A DNA stretch of 64,000 nt. It comes from an uncultured Methanomicrobiales archaeon (GTDB lineage: Archaea > Halobacteriota > Methanomicrobia > Methanomicrobiales > Methanospirillaceae). The DNA is taken from assembly GCA_903900025.1 (NCBI GenBank), contig CAIULN010000020.1:1-64000 (forward strand), read 5' to 3'. The translations under genes and the position numbers were made by a program. Shown piece by piece: positions 1-7,482 of the stretch (positions are counted from its first letter, which is position 1; every line of letters starts with the position of its first letter). The notes under the pieces are model-generated. The model worked only from the letters and a program-made list of their open reading frames with translations. It searched no databases and had not been told where the DNA came from.

Positions 1-77
1 GATATTGCCGATGCCGGACATTCATTCACGCAGGTTTCACAACCGGTACATTTTTCTTTGTCTATGACTGCCACCAA
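1..77 (-). CDS. 4Fe-4S ferredoxin-like protein (3' part cut by window edge)
   Basis: The first 77 bases, read on the minus strand, encode the N-terminus of a small ferredoxin. The visible residues contain a CxxCxxCxxxC arrangement (Cys-Thr-Gly-Cys, then Cys and Cys-Pro), the classic ligand set for a 4Fe-4S cluster. The start is TTG at 77 or GTG at 74; a GGAGTGA Shine-Dalgarno sits at 83-89, and GTG gives the better spacing. It follows dapB in the same direction with a 65-base gap. The protein probably supplies electrons in the cytoplasm; its partner cannot be told from this fragment. The rest of the gene lies outside the window. Confidence 0.8.
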   Translation of the reverse strand, partial: MVAVIDKEKCTGCETCVNECPASAI

Positions 78-142
78 AATGGTCACTCCACCGTATATGT
101 TTCACAAAATACAAAAAAAGGGTTTCGATATGTGCATGACGG

Positions 143-910
143 TTATATCTTTTTGAGGTTGAGGACGTCGTTCATACCGTACATGCCGGGTTTTTTGCCG
201 ACTACCCAGCGCGTGGCACGAAGTGCCCCGCTCGCAAAGACCGCCCGGTCATAGGCACGGTGGGAAAGCGTGATCGTTTCGTAGTTCTTTGAGAAGAGCA
301 CCGCATGGTCACCAACGATGTCTCCGCCCCGGATCACGTGGACACCGATCTCGTTTTTGCGCTCGGTCATGCCTTCCCTGCCATAGATCTTCTGGCGGGT
401 GCCCGTTTCTTCGTCAAGGATCTGGAGGATGGTCTTTGCGGTGCCGCTCGGCGCATCCTTTTTGTTCCGGTGATGCCCCTCGATCACCTCGATGTCGTAG
501 TCCTTGAGCAGCCTTGCCGCGTCGCGCAGTACCTGCCAGAAGATATTGACACCGACAGAAAAATTGCTGGAGATGACCGCAGGGGAGTGCCCGGCAACCG
601 CGTCAGCCATGATCGTTCGCTGTTCGGGTGTAAAGCCGGTGGTGCCGACAACAAGGGCAACGTTATGGCGAGCTGCCGTCTTGACATTCTCAACCGCGGC
701 GCTTGCGACGGTGAAATCAATCAGGACATCCGGTTTTTTCTTGTCTAAAAGCTGGTTGATATCCTTTGAGGCGACCAGTTCCTCACCAAAAAAGGTGCCG
801 GCTTTGAGGTCTACTCCGCCGACGATTTTCAGATCTGGGGATTCAGAAACCATCCTCCCGATCGTTTGTCCCATGCGGCCGGAGGCGCCGCATACGACGA
901 CGTTCACCAT
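143..910 (-). CDS. dapB: 4-hydroxy-tetrahydrodipicolinate reductase
   Basis: DapB reduces the DapA product with NAD(P)H in lysine/diaminopimelate synthesis. The 255-residue protein has the Rossmann glycine motif GASGRMG at residues 8-14, the GTTGF motif near 89-93, and the family signature around residues 144-158 (E-G-H-H, then K-D-A-P-S-G-T). These carry the catalytic His and Lys. Length is normal for the family. It starts three bases after the dapA stop, so the two are probably translated from one message, with rps17e upstream and a ferredoxin downstream. Confidence 0.97.
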   Translation of the reverse strand: MVNVVVCGASGRMGQTIGRMVSESPDLKIVGGVDLKAGTFFGEELVASKDINQLLDKKKPDVLIDFTVASAAVENVKTAARHNVALVVGTTGFTPEQRTIMADAVAGHSPAVISSNFSVGVNIFWQVLRDAARLLKDYDIEVIEGHHRNKKDAPSGTAKTILQILDEETGTRQKIYGREGMTERKNEIGVHVIRGGDIVGDHAVLFSKNYETITLSHRAYDRAVFASGALRATRWVVGKKPGMYGMNDVLNLKKI

Positions 911-913
911 TCC

Positions 914-1879
914 TTACCGCCTTCCTTTTTTGGGGAACTGTTTCTTCTTGGAAACGAGAGCCTTTGCAGGTGCAGTTTTTTTGGCCATGGGTTTCACTGC
1001 CCTAACGCCGGATGCCGTGAGCACTGCCTGGAGCTGTGCGGTCTTCTTTTCATCAAGGTCATCGAGTGGCAGACGTACCGGGCCACCGGCCATTCCAATC
1101 AGCTCAACCGCCTTTTTTACGGGGATCGGGTTGGTGTCGATGAACATCGCGCGTAACAGCGGGGAGAGTGCATAGTGAAGGGCAAGCGCCTTTTTGAGGT
1201 CTCCTTTTTTCATCGCCTCACACATATCCACCATGCGCCTGGGATCAACATTTGCAGCTACGGAGATCACACCTGTCCCGCCAAGTGCCATGATCGGGAA
1301 GGTCATGTTGTCATCACCGGAGATGACAGCAAAGTCTTCATCCCGTGTATCCTCAATAATCCGTGAGATCTGGCTGATATTCCCGCTTGCTTCCTTGATA
1401 GCAACGATGTTTGGATGTTTGGCCAGCTCTGCAACGAGATCGGGCTCAAGGTTCTGCCCTGTCCTGCCCGGGACATTGTACATGATTAAGGGAATATCGA
1501 GGTCAGCAAGTTTCGTGTAATGTTTGATAAGCCCTGAACGGTTGGGCTTGTTGTAGTACGGACTGATGACAAGTACGCCGTCCGCACCGGTGTTCTTTGC
1601 CGCCTTCGTCAATCGAATTGCTTCCGCAGTGTTGTTGGAACCGGTGCCGGCAACAACAGGCACCTTGCCATTTACCTTATCAACCGTAATCTCGATTACC
1701 TTTTCATGTTCCTCAAAGGTAAGCGTCGCTGATTCACCGGTCGACCCGCAGGGCACAACCCCATGGATGCCCTGAGAAAGGAGAAACTCAAGATTGTCCG
1801 CAAGACCACGTGTGTCAAGGTCCATTGAAGAGTTTCTTTTGAAAGGGGTAATGATTGCTGGAAGGACACCTGCAAACAT
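914..1879 (-). CDS. dapA: 4-hydroxy-tetrahydrodipicolinate synthase with a basic C-terminal tail
   Basis: DapA condenses pyruvate with aspartate semialdehyde, the first step committed to lysine. The 321-residue TIM barrel shows GSTGES at 45-50, Tyr134 in YNVPGRTG, and the Schiff-base Lys162 in the IKEASGN motif. The usual length is about 290-295 residues. Here roughly 26 extra C-terminal residues, from about 296, are rich in Lys, Ala and Pro and end in KKGRR. The tail is continuous with the frame and ends just before dapB, so it is not an obvious frameshift product. Its role is unknown; contact with nucleic acid or a partner protein is only a guess. The gene follows rps17e after 7 bases. Confidence 0.97.
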   Translation of the reverse strand: MFAGVLPAIITPFKRNSSMDLDTRGLADNLEFLLSQGIHGVVPCGSTGESATLTFEEHEKVIEITVDKVNGKVPVVAGTGSNNTAEAIRLTKAAKNTGADGVLVISPYYNKPNRSGLIKHYTKLADLDIPLIMYNVPGRTGQNLEPDLVAELAKHPNIVAIKEASGNISQISRIIEDTRDEDFAVISGDDNMTFPIMALGGTGVISVAANVDPRRMVDMCEAMKKGDLKKALALHYALSPLLRAMFIDTNPIPVKKAVELIGMAGGPVRLPLDDLDEKKTAQLQAVLTASGVRAVKPMAKKTAPAKALVSKKKQFPKKGRR

Positions 1880-1886
1880 AAAGCGT

Positions 1887-2078
1887 TTATTGGTGTCTGT
1901 TAGTCTTTATTTTTCGTGTGATAAAACCGGCAATCCGGTTCCTGACGCGTTTGCTGTCTATCAATGCAGTTGTGGCAAGTGCCTGTTTGTTCTCTTCATA
2001 ATTGCCGGAAAATTTTTCCCGGTTTTTTGCCAGCAGTTCAAGACCGAGAGACTTGATATATGACGGCTTGATTCCCAT
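1887..2078 (-). CDS. rps17e: 30S ribosomal protein S17e
   Basis: This small basic protein (63 residues) begins MGIKPSYIK and carries the S17e signature near its end, VRNRIAGFITRK. S17e is a small-subunit ribosomal protein found only in archaea and eukaryotes, so it fixes the archaeal origin of the DNA. A strong GGAGG ribosome-binding site lies just upstream of the ATG. The gene sits between thiN and dapA in one transcriptional direction. S17e next to dapA is an arrangement I recall from other methanogens. Confidence 0.95.
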   Translation of the reverse strand: MGIKPSYIKSLGLELLAKNREKFSGNYEENKQALATTALIDSKRVRNRIAGFITRKIKTNRHQ

Positions 2079-2098
2079 AATCGTTCCTCCAAGTTCCT

Positions 2099-2662
2099 TT
2101 ATTGTATGCGATGTGACAAGATAATAATTGTGTTGGCTATTGTTACCGCATCTTCACCGATAAGGTAGATCAGGCCTGTTGATTTTTGAGCCCCTTTATC
2201 ATAGATTACATCGGGTACGCCATCAGTGCAGCATGAGGCAATGCCCCAGTCCATCGTGCTGATGCCCGGTGATATTTTTGTGTGGTCAACACCGCAGCAC
2301 AGAATGGACACATCCTCAAGCAGTCTGAGCGTCCTCTCGCTGTACCCGATCACCGCAGCGCTGCGCATCACCGGATCAAACTTCATGACGGTGAGCACAA
2401 TGCGTGAAATATCCGTGCCGGTATCAAACGCACACGGTCCGGATGGATGGAATTTCCCGTCAAGCACAGCGATTCCCCCCTTCACTGATGCCACATCGCG
2501 GCCGTCGCGGGCATGTCGTAGTGTAAACGCGATATTGCCTCCGGATGGGGGCAGGAGGCGTATATCCATAGCGCCTGCCAGTAATTCCACGGCCGTAGTA
2601 AGCCTGAGAATGACCTCATGCCGCTCCTGCCCGGCGCTGATCATCACAAAAAGGGATGGCAC
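2099..2662 (-). CDS. ThiN-domain protein (thiamine-phosphate synthase family)
   Basis: The 187-residue product matches the ThiN domain seen at the C-terminus of archaeal ThiDN and ThiR proteins. Features include a hydrophobic N-terminal helix, a region reading NIAFTLRHA, a DVASVKGGI strand, an RIVLTVMKFDP helix, and a C-terminal part containing GVPDVIYDKG. ThiN makes thiamine phosphate when catalytic and binds it as a sensor when regulatory. Here it stands alone with no ThiD kinase and no helix-turn-helix. The start is uncertain: GTG at 2662 has no clear Shine-Dalgarno, and ATG at 2644 is an alternative. Residues around GTDISR differ from the SSH-AR pattern I recall for active enzymes, so catalysis is not certain. 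Confidence 0.7.
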   Translation of the reverse strand: MPSLFVMISAGQERHEVILRLTTAVELLAGAMDIRLLPPSGGNIAFTLRHARDGRDVASVKGGIAVLDGKFHPSGPCAFDTGTDISRIVLTVMKFDPVMRSAAVIGYSERTLRLLEDVSILCCGVDHTKISPGISTMDWGIASCCTDGVPDVIYDKGAQKSTGLIYLIGEDAVTIANTIIILSHRIQ

Positions 2663-2686
2663 ACGGGGAAAGATAAGGGTATTCTT

Positions 2687-3239
2687 TCACCCAAGACCGG
2701 GTTCCTCCTTAATGTCAAGCATACCGGAAATGGCCAGTCGGTAAAAGTCAGAAATCTGCATGATCCGTGCGATGAGGGCGATCCGATCACGGTTACATCC
2801 TGTGGCAAATCCCTTGTCTTTGGCCTTTTTTATGACCGTCGTTGGTGTGACGTCAGAAAGCCGTCCGCCTTTGACCAGCGCACAGGCAATGATAAGCCTT
2901 GATGCACTGTCTGCAGATTGTAGTGCGATCTCTACGGGACGAATATACCCGGTTGTCCTGCAGGTAATCGTTGTGCCGCCGCACGATCGCCGCCGTACCC
3001 GGATCGATACCGTGCTCCAGCAGGATCCGTTCCCCCTCAACCCCGTGGCGCTGCATATCGCCCTGCACCAGCTCATAATCAATATCATGAAAGATGCCGA
3101 TCTCCTCCCATGTAAGGGGCGGTTCATTGAGATGGAGGGCGGTTGCCTTCATCATTGCTCCCGTCGCAAGACAGTGTTGTACCAGGTGGCCATCCTTCAA
3201 GCACTCCATGAGCAGCTGGACCGTGTCTTCCCGTCCCAT
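2687..3239 (-). pseudogene. HD-domain hydrolase, interrupted by a frameshift
   Basis: Two overlapping frames together make one HD-superfamily protein of about 183 residues. The first frame, from ATG at 3239, has the metal-binding pattern: an early His (LVQHCLATG), HDIDYE, then a His before RHNDYLQ. It runs out of homology near 2949. The second frame carries the expected C-terminal half, from IRPVEIALQSADSASRLI to the stop at 2687. Removing one G from the GGG run at 2948-2950 restores a single frame. HD proteins are metal-dependent phosphohydrolases; the substrate is not known. It heads the thiN-rps17e-dapA-dapB operon. A sequencing error is as likely as real inactivation, because the downstream half is well preserved. 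Confidence 0.75.
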
Positions 3240-3328
3240 ATTCCAAGATACAGTGCATAACCTCATCGGTATTTGCAGGACCGGTGATGTGGATATTGAT
3301 TTAATGGTGCAGGGACAACAGGTATACA

Positions 3329-3505
3329 ATGGACGCACGACTCCTTGATGTGGTCATCAGCGTGATCTGTTTCTGCCTCCTGATCGCCCTGCTGGGCCTG
3401 CTCCCCAGGGTGATGGACGCGGGCACTGCATACGTCAGCGCAGTGTTGATATTTATTCTTGCACTTTCTGGCGCAGGGTATCTGGTCAACAAGAAGATTG
3501 CCTGA
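3329..3505 (+). CDS. Small two-helix membrane protein (58 aa)
   Basis: This short frame begins with ATG at 3329 and ends at TGA 3505. The product has two hydrophobic stretches: residues about 8-26 (rich in Val, Ile, Leu, Cys) and about 37-53, separated by a short polar loop with Arg and Asp. It ends in a basic NKKIA tail. That is the pattern of a small two-pass membrane protein. It is divergent from the HD gene and convergent with priL, filling what would otherwise be an empty gap. I do not recognise the family. Confidence 0.6.
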   Translation: MDARLLDVVISVICFCLLIALLGLLPRVMDAGTAYVSAVLIFILALSGAGYLVNKKIA

Positions 3506-3508
3506 TCT

Positions 3509-4582
3509 CTACGATTCTTTTCCCTTTTCTACCGGCTTTGCCATTTTCTTTTTATATTTGTAATAACTGAGAGGGTGGTTGACCGTCGCACAGATTGTAT
3601 CGGAATGGACGCACAACCCTGTCGTGCGCATCGCTGCGCAGGCGGGAGCACTGTACTCGGTGCCGCCGCCGCCCGTAATATGTCCGACCTGATACATGGT
3701 TTTTTCCGCATCAAAGTCAGGTGCCCGTGCAAACAATTCCGCAATCTGTGATTTTTCCATACCAATGTTGTGGAGAAACGAGGTCAGGGAAAAACGCCCG
3801 GGATGGGTGAGGGTGGCACCTGATGTGATTGCGGTAATGAGCGCCTGGATGCACGGAGGAAATGCACTCTCTTCAATTGCCCCGAGATTCTGGAGCATCC
3901 TTTCCTGATATTCCTTTTTAATTTGTTCCGCATATGGTGCGAGCTGTTCGCAGAGAGATTTCGGGATATTCCGATACGGCAGCTCACGACGAAGGATTAC
4001 ACGGATTCGCTCGCGAAGTAATTCATACCTCTCCTCCTGCCTGATCTCGACAAAACCCCGGTGCACAATCCGGTTGACAAGTTTAAAACGCGATTCATGG
4101 AGCGGTGCGATAATCTCCACGTAATCATTCAGGGGGATTCTTTCCTGGGTAATATTGATTCCGAATTCATGTGCCAGATATTTCGATATTGGGCTGAATT
4201 CATCCGCATCAAGCGTGATGTTTTCATTCCACCCTTTTTCGCCCTCTTCAGTCCCGGTCTCTGAAACGAGGAAATGGTATGCACGCTCGGCCTCATACCG
4301 GGTCAGGCGATCCAGAAGCTGCAGATCTCCAATACAGGATGCAATAATCCGGCACAAAACGTAACTTGCAATTTCATCCTCATCGCGGTTTTGAAAATGA
4401 GCAACGATTGTTTTTTTTGATGATAATGCCTGATTTATTCGTTTTACTGCAAGATTTGTTATTAATTTTCCCCGCTCCTCTTTTAATAAAACCTCAAGCG
4501 GGGGGAAGTCTTTAATGCGGTCATTGGCTTTTTTTAAAAAAGGAAAATGCGATAGTTCCCTGCCTGATGGTTCATAGTCCAT
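3509..4582 (-). CDS. priL: DNA primase large subunit
   Basis: PriL is the regulatory, iron-sulfur-containing subunit of the archaeal/eukaryotic primase that makes replication primers with PriS. The 357-residue product shows the C-terminal part of the family, with a conserved Cys in FPPCIQ, the HPGRFSLTSFLHNIGM segment, and a later Cys pair in the PACAAMRTTGLC region that would hold the 4Fe-4S cluster. The N-terminal half is helical. Its ATG overlaps the pcn stop codon (TGATG at 4580-4584), so the two replication proteins are probably made by coupled translation. Confidence 0.93.
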   Translation of the reverse strand: MDYEPSGRELSHFPFLKKANDRIKDFPPLEVLLKEERGKLITNLAVKRINQALSSKKTIVAHFQNRDEDEIASYVLCRIIASCIGDLQLLDRLTRYEAERAYHFLVSETGTEEGEKGWNENITLDADEFSPISKYLAHEFGINITQERIPLNDYVEIIAPLHESRFKLVNRIVHRGFVEIRQEERYELLRERIRVILRRELPYRNIPKSLCEQLAPYAEQIKKEYQERMLQNLGAIEESAFPPCIQALITAITSGATLTHPGRFSLTSFLHNIGMEKSQIAELFARAPDFDAEKTMYQVGHITGGGGTEYSAPACAAMRTTGLCVHSDTICATVNHPLSYYKYKKKMAKPVEKGKES

Positions 4583-5325
4583 CAGTCAGCCTCAATCCGG
4601 GGGGCGAGCAGGTATTCGACGTGCCCGTTCCCGTTTGCAATGTCAAACGAGAAGCGGACAGGGTGGTCGATGCCAAGAAAGATCTCCACTTCCGCCGCCT
4701 TGCTCATTACTTTGCCCATGTCTTTTAAGTAATCGAGCGAGAAGAGCGAGCGCGCTTCGTTCAAAGATAGTGATTTCAACTCGTCTTTTCCAAATTCCCG
4801 ACGGATGTTATCGGTATCACCCTCAGCGATCATATAGAACGTTTCATCCTTGGGGTTGATTCCTATTGCAATCTTATCGGAAATAACCGCCGCTGCCTTG
4901 ATCGCATTGTTCAGGTCATCACCGGATATCGCGACTTTTCCGGGCAGGTTAATGGTCGGAGGGTTCGGGTCTTTCCTGATGGTGTTGGTGTCAAGCAGCG
5001 TAATGGAATAGTGGTAACCATGGACGCTGACCTGCATCTTCTGGGCGTTTTCGGGGAGTTCAAGGCTGATGAGGTCCCCTTTGCCCATCATATTGAAGAT
5101 GTTCTTCATCTTGGATATATCAACCCCGACCTGGCTTTTGGTTGCCTTATAGGAATCAAAAGCCTCTTTTTTGAGCTCAAGCGAGATCATCGCTACATTT
5201 GCGGTATCCACAGCACGCGTGGAAATGCCGTTATCAGTTGTATGCAGCCGGCACTCCGGCACAAGAGCCGAAATCGCATCAATGACTTCCCTGAATATGT
5301 CTGCATCAATGGTTGCTTTTAACAT
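4582..5325 (-). CDS. pcn: DNA polymerase sliding clamp (PCNA)
   Basis: This is the archaeal ring clamp that tethers replicative polymerase, ligase and FEN1 to DNA. The 247 residues match PCNA in length and in pattern: MLKATIDADIFREVIDAI at the start, a duplicated clamp fold, an acidic DELKSLSL interdomain region, and a C-terminal YLLAPRIE segment like the eukaryotic LAP(K/R)xE end. Only one PCNA gene is visible, consistent with a homotrimer. It is the first gene of the pcn-priL pair and is divergent from rlmE. Confidence 0.97.
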   Translation of the reverse strand: MLKATIDADIFREVIDAISALVPECRLHTTDNGISTRAVDTANVAMISLELKKEAFDSYKATKSQVGVDISKMKNIFNMMGKGDLISLELPENAQKMQVSVHGYHYSITLLDTNTIRKDPNPPTINLPGKVAISGDDLNNAIKAAAVISDKIAIGINPKDETFYMIAEGDTDNIRREFGKDELKSLSLNEARSLFSLDYLKDMGKVMSKAAEVEIFLGIDHPVRFSFDIANGNGHVEYLLAPRIEAD

Positions 5326-5421
5326 CGCTTACCCCTTGACAAACTGTCTTATACAGTATATCGTCATACTTTAATTATAGCGTTTTGGGTTTGAATTCCG
5401 GCATTTTTCGAGGTTACATCG
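5326..5421. promoter_or_regulatory. Divergent promoter region pcn / rlmE
   Basis: These 96 bases separate two divergent starts and are clearly AT-rich in the middle (TATACAGTATATCG and TTTAATTATAG). They must hold the promoters for both the pcn-priL operon and the rlmE-moaA operon. No exact BRE/TATA pair is assigned. Confidence 0.4.
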
Positions 5422-6003
5422 ATGGGATCACAGTGGGGGCACGATAAGGTGTACCAGAAAGCAAAAAGTGAGGGGTACCGCTCCCGTGCCGCATACAAGC
5501 TCCAGGAAATCCAGAGGCGCTTTCATGTGATCCGTTCATCCGACAATGTTGTTGACCTCGGTGCAGCACCCGGGAGCTGGCTGCAGGTTGTGCGTACCCT
5601 CACGGATGGTCGGGTACTCGGCATTGATCTGTCACCTGTCCCGCCGATTGCTGGGGTTGAGACCATTGCGGGGGATCTTGCAGATACTGCGGTACAGGAG
5701 CAGGTTAAGACATTGCTTGGTGTGGTGAACGTGATTATCTGCGATGCCGCACCCAGGCTCTCGGGCCATAAAAGTTACGATCAGGCGCGTGCAATAGCCC
5801 TTGGAGAAGAAGCGCTCCGGTTCGCCTGCAACACCTTAAAACCCGGCGGGAACTTTGTGGTAAAATCCTTTCAGGGAACGGATTTTTCTGAATTTTACTC
5901 AGCAACAAAACGGCATTTTCACTCAGTGAAGACCTGCGTAACCCAGGCAACCCGGAAAGGCAGTACGGAACTCTATATTATCGGAAAAAATTTTGTTGGT
6001 TGA
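5422..6003 (+). CDS. rlmE: 23S rRNA 2'-O-ribose methyltransferase, RlmE/FtsJ family
   Basis: RlmE uses S-adenosylmethionine to methylate a ribose in the A-loop of large-subunit rRNA. The 193-residue product has the YKL catalytic Lys near residue 26, the SAM-binding motif DLGAAPGSW at 45-53, Asp in ICDAAP, Lys in FVVKSFQG and Glu near STELYII. These complete the K-D-K-E tetrad of the family. Length fits a stand-alone FtsJ with no extra TRAM domain. Its end overlaps the following moaA by a few bases if the TTG start is used. Confidence 0.95.
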   Translation: MGSQWGHDKVYQKAKSEGYRSRAAYKLQEIQRRFHVIRSSDNVVDLGAAPGSWLQVVRTLTDGRVLGIDLSPVPPIAGVETIAGDLADTAVQEQVKTLLGVVNVIICDAAPRLSGHKSYDQARAIALGEEALRFACNTLKPGGNFVVKSFQGTDFSEFYSATKRHFHSVKTCVTQATRKGSTELYIIGKNFVG

Positions 6004-6886
6004 TCCTGTGATCCTGAAAGACTTGTATAACCGGCCGGTCAGTAACCTTCGCATCAGCCTTACACCGAAGTGTAACCTTTCCTGCATCTACTGCCATGCT
6101 GAAGGGGAATGTAACTCAAAAGAGCAGCTAAGCGCAAAAGAGATTGGAGAAATCCTCCGAATCGCCGCGGGGTTCGATATCAGGAGTGTCAAATTCACCG
6201 GCGGCGAACCGACACTGCGGCCCGACCTTGTGGAGATTGTTGGTTCCGTGCCCCGCGGGATGGAATCATCGATGACAACCAATGGCACACTGCTCGCCGA
6301 TTGTGCTGCTGATCTCAAACGCGCCGGTCTTGCCCGGGTAAATGTAAGCCTCGACAGCCTGAACAATGAAACGTACAAAAAGATTACCGGTACCGACCGG
6401 CTCTCTGATGTCCTGGATGGAATCGCAGCGGCAGTGGATGCCGGGCTCACCCCGGTCAAACTGAACATGGTGGTGCTCAAAGGGATCAATGACAATGAGG
6501 TGGACGACTTTCTTGCATACGTAAGGGGGAACCGCAACCTGATCCTCCAGCTCATCGAACTGATGCAGTTTAATGATTGCCATTATCATGGTGATCTGAA
6601 CGCACTGGAAGGTTCCCTTGCACAACGCGCAACGCAGGTGCTCACGCGCAGGATGCACCACCGGAAGAAATACTGTCTTGACGGGGCAGAAGTAGAAGTC
6701 GTCCGCCCGCTCCACAACACCGAGTTCTGTGCGTTTTGCAACCGGTTGCGGGTTACTTCTGACGGAAAACTCAAACCCTGCCTGCTGCGCAACGACAACC
6801 ATATCGATATCAGGGGAAAGCGGGGGAAAGAGCTCGAAGATCTCTTCTGTGAAGCGGTCAGGAAACGGGAACCCTATTACCATTAG
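5993..6886 (+). CDS. moaA: GTP 3',8-cyclase (molybdopterin synthesis)
   Basis: MoaA is a radical-SAM enzyme that rearranges GTP in the first step of molybdopterin/tungstopterin synthesis, needed by formylmethanofuran and formate dehydrogenases in methanogens. The N-terminal radical-SAM cysteines are at 27, 31 and 34 (CxxxCxxC), followed by KFTGGEPTLRPDL. The second cluster site is C-terminal: CAFCNRLR, then a Cys 13 residues on (KPCLL). Length (297) is a little short but normal for archaeal forms. The start is uncertain: TTG at 5993 overlaps rlmE by 11 bases, GTG at 6008 is the alternative, and neither has a clear Shine-Dalgarno. Confidence 0.95.
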   Translation: MLVDPVILKDLYNRPVSNLRISLTPKCNLSCIYCHAEGECNSKEQLSAKEIGEILRIAAGFDIRSVKFTGGEPTLRPDLVEIVGSVPRGMESSMTTNGTLLADCAADLKRAGLARVNVSLDSLNNETYKKITGTDRLSDVLDGIAAAVDAGLTPVKLNMVVLKGINDNEVDDFLAYVRGNRNLILQLIELMQFNDCHYHGDLNALEGSLAQRATQVLTRRMHHRKKYCLDGAEVEVVRPLHNTEFCAFCNRLRVTSDGKLKPCLLRNDNHIDIRGKRGKELEDLFCEAVRKREPYYH

Positions 6887-6957
6887 GGTTCTTCCCACGG
6901 CCGGAACCGTGTGCAGGTACGGCAACGTTTTTACAATGCACTGCCCTATAGAGAGGC

Positions 6958-7467
6958 ATGGATGCAGACAAAGGGTACCTGGCTGTGCTTACTCACCTCT
7001 ACGAAAAATCACTGATCCTCCACGATATTGGGATGTTCCACAAGGTGCTCTACTTTTATTTCATTGATGCGCTTGCCCATATCGATTATACCTGCAGCAT
7101 CTATACATTCAATTACCAGTCGGTAAAAAATGTCATGGGCGGGGAGTACCTGCGCTGGCGCATTGACGAAGAGAGAAAAGGCGACCGGGCAAAGTTCCCG
7201 TCATTTATCAACTGGCTCAAATGCGAGTATCCGGAAAAATTTGCACATCTCCCCTCGCTCTGGCAGATGGTCTATGATACCGAGGACCCGGCAGGCTATC
7301 GCAGCTTCCGGATCGTCCTTGACCCGGATAGCAGGAATGAAATCCCCATCAATATGTTTTTTATCATGATCGACGAATTTTTCGACCCGGACTTTTTAAA
7401 GAGCCTGTACTCTGATGCGTCGCTTGCCACATTGTTTGATTCGTATATCAACCGCGCATCATCGTAG
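6958..7467 (+). CDS. Conserved-looking protein of unknown function (169 aa)
   Basis: I do not recognise this family. The product is soluble, rich in aromatic residues (many Phe, Tyr, Trp), and lacks a signal peptide or membrane segment. An HDIGMFHK stretch near residue 22 resembles an HD pair, but the other HD-domain His residues are not evident, so I do not assign that fold. It starts with ATG at 6958, 72 bases after moaA, and is followed 15 bases later by the M20 peptidase gene, so it probably belongs to the same operon. Codon use is like its neighbours. Confidence 0.65.
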   Translation: MDADKGYLAVLTHLYEKSLILHDIGMFHKVLYFYFIDALAHIDYTCSIYTFNYQSVKNVMGGEYLRWRIDEERKGDRAKFPSFINWLKCEYPEKFAHLPSLWQMVYDTEDPAGYRSFRIVLDPDSRNEIPINMFFIMIDEFFDPDFLKSLYSDASLATLFDSYINRASS

Positions 7468-7482
7468 GAGAAAATCTTTTTT

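Noticed and set aside
504-1175. A 223-residue plus-strand frame antisense to dapB and dapA
   Set aside because: It is the shadow of two confident genes; its sequence is Ser/Arg/Thr-rich with no motif.
6958-7467. HD-domain phosphohydrolase for the unknown 169-residue protein
   Set aside because: Only an isolated His-Asp pair is present; the other metal ligands of the HD fold are missing.
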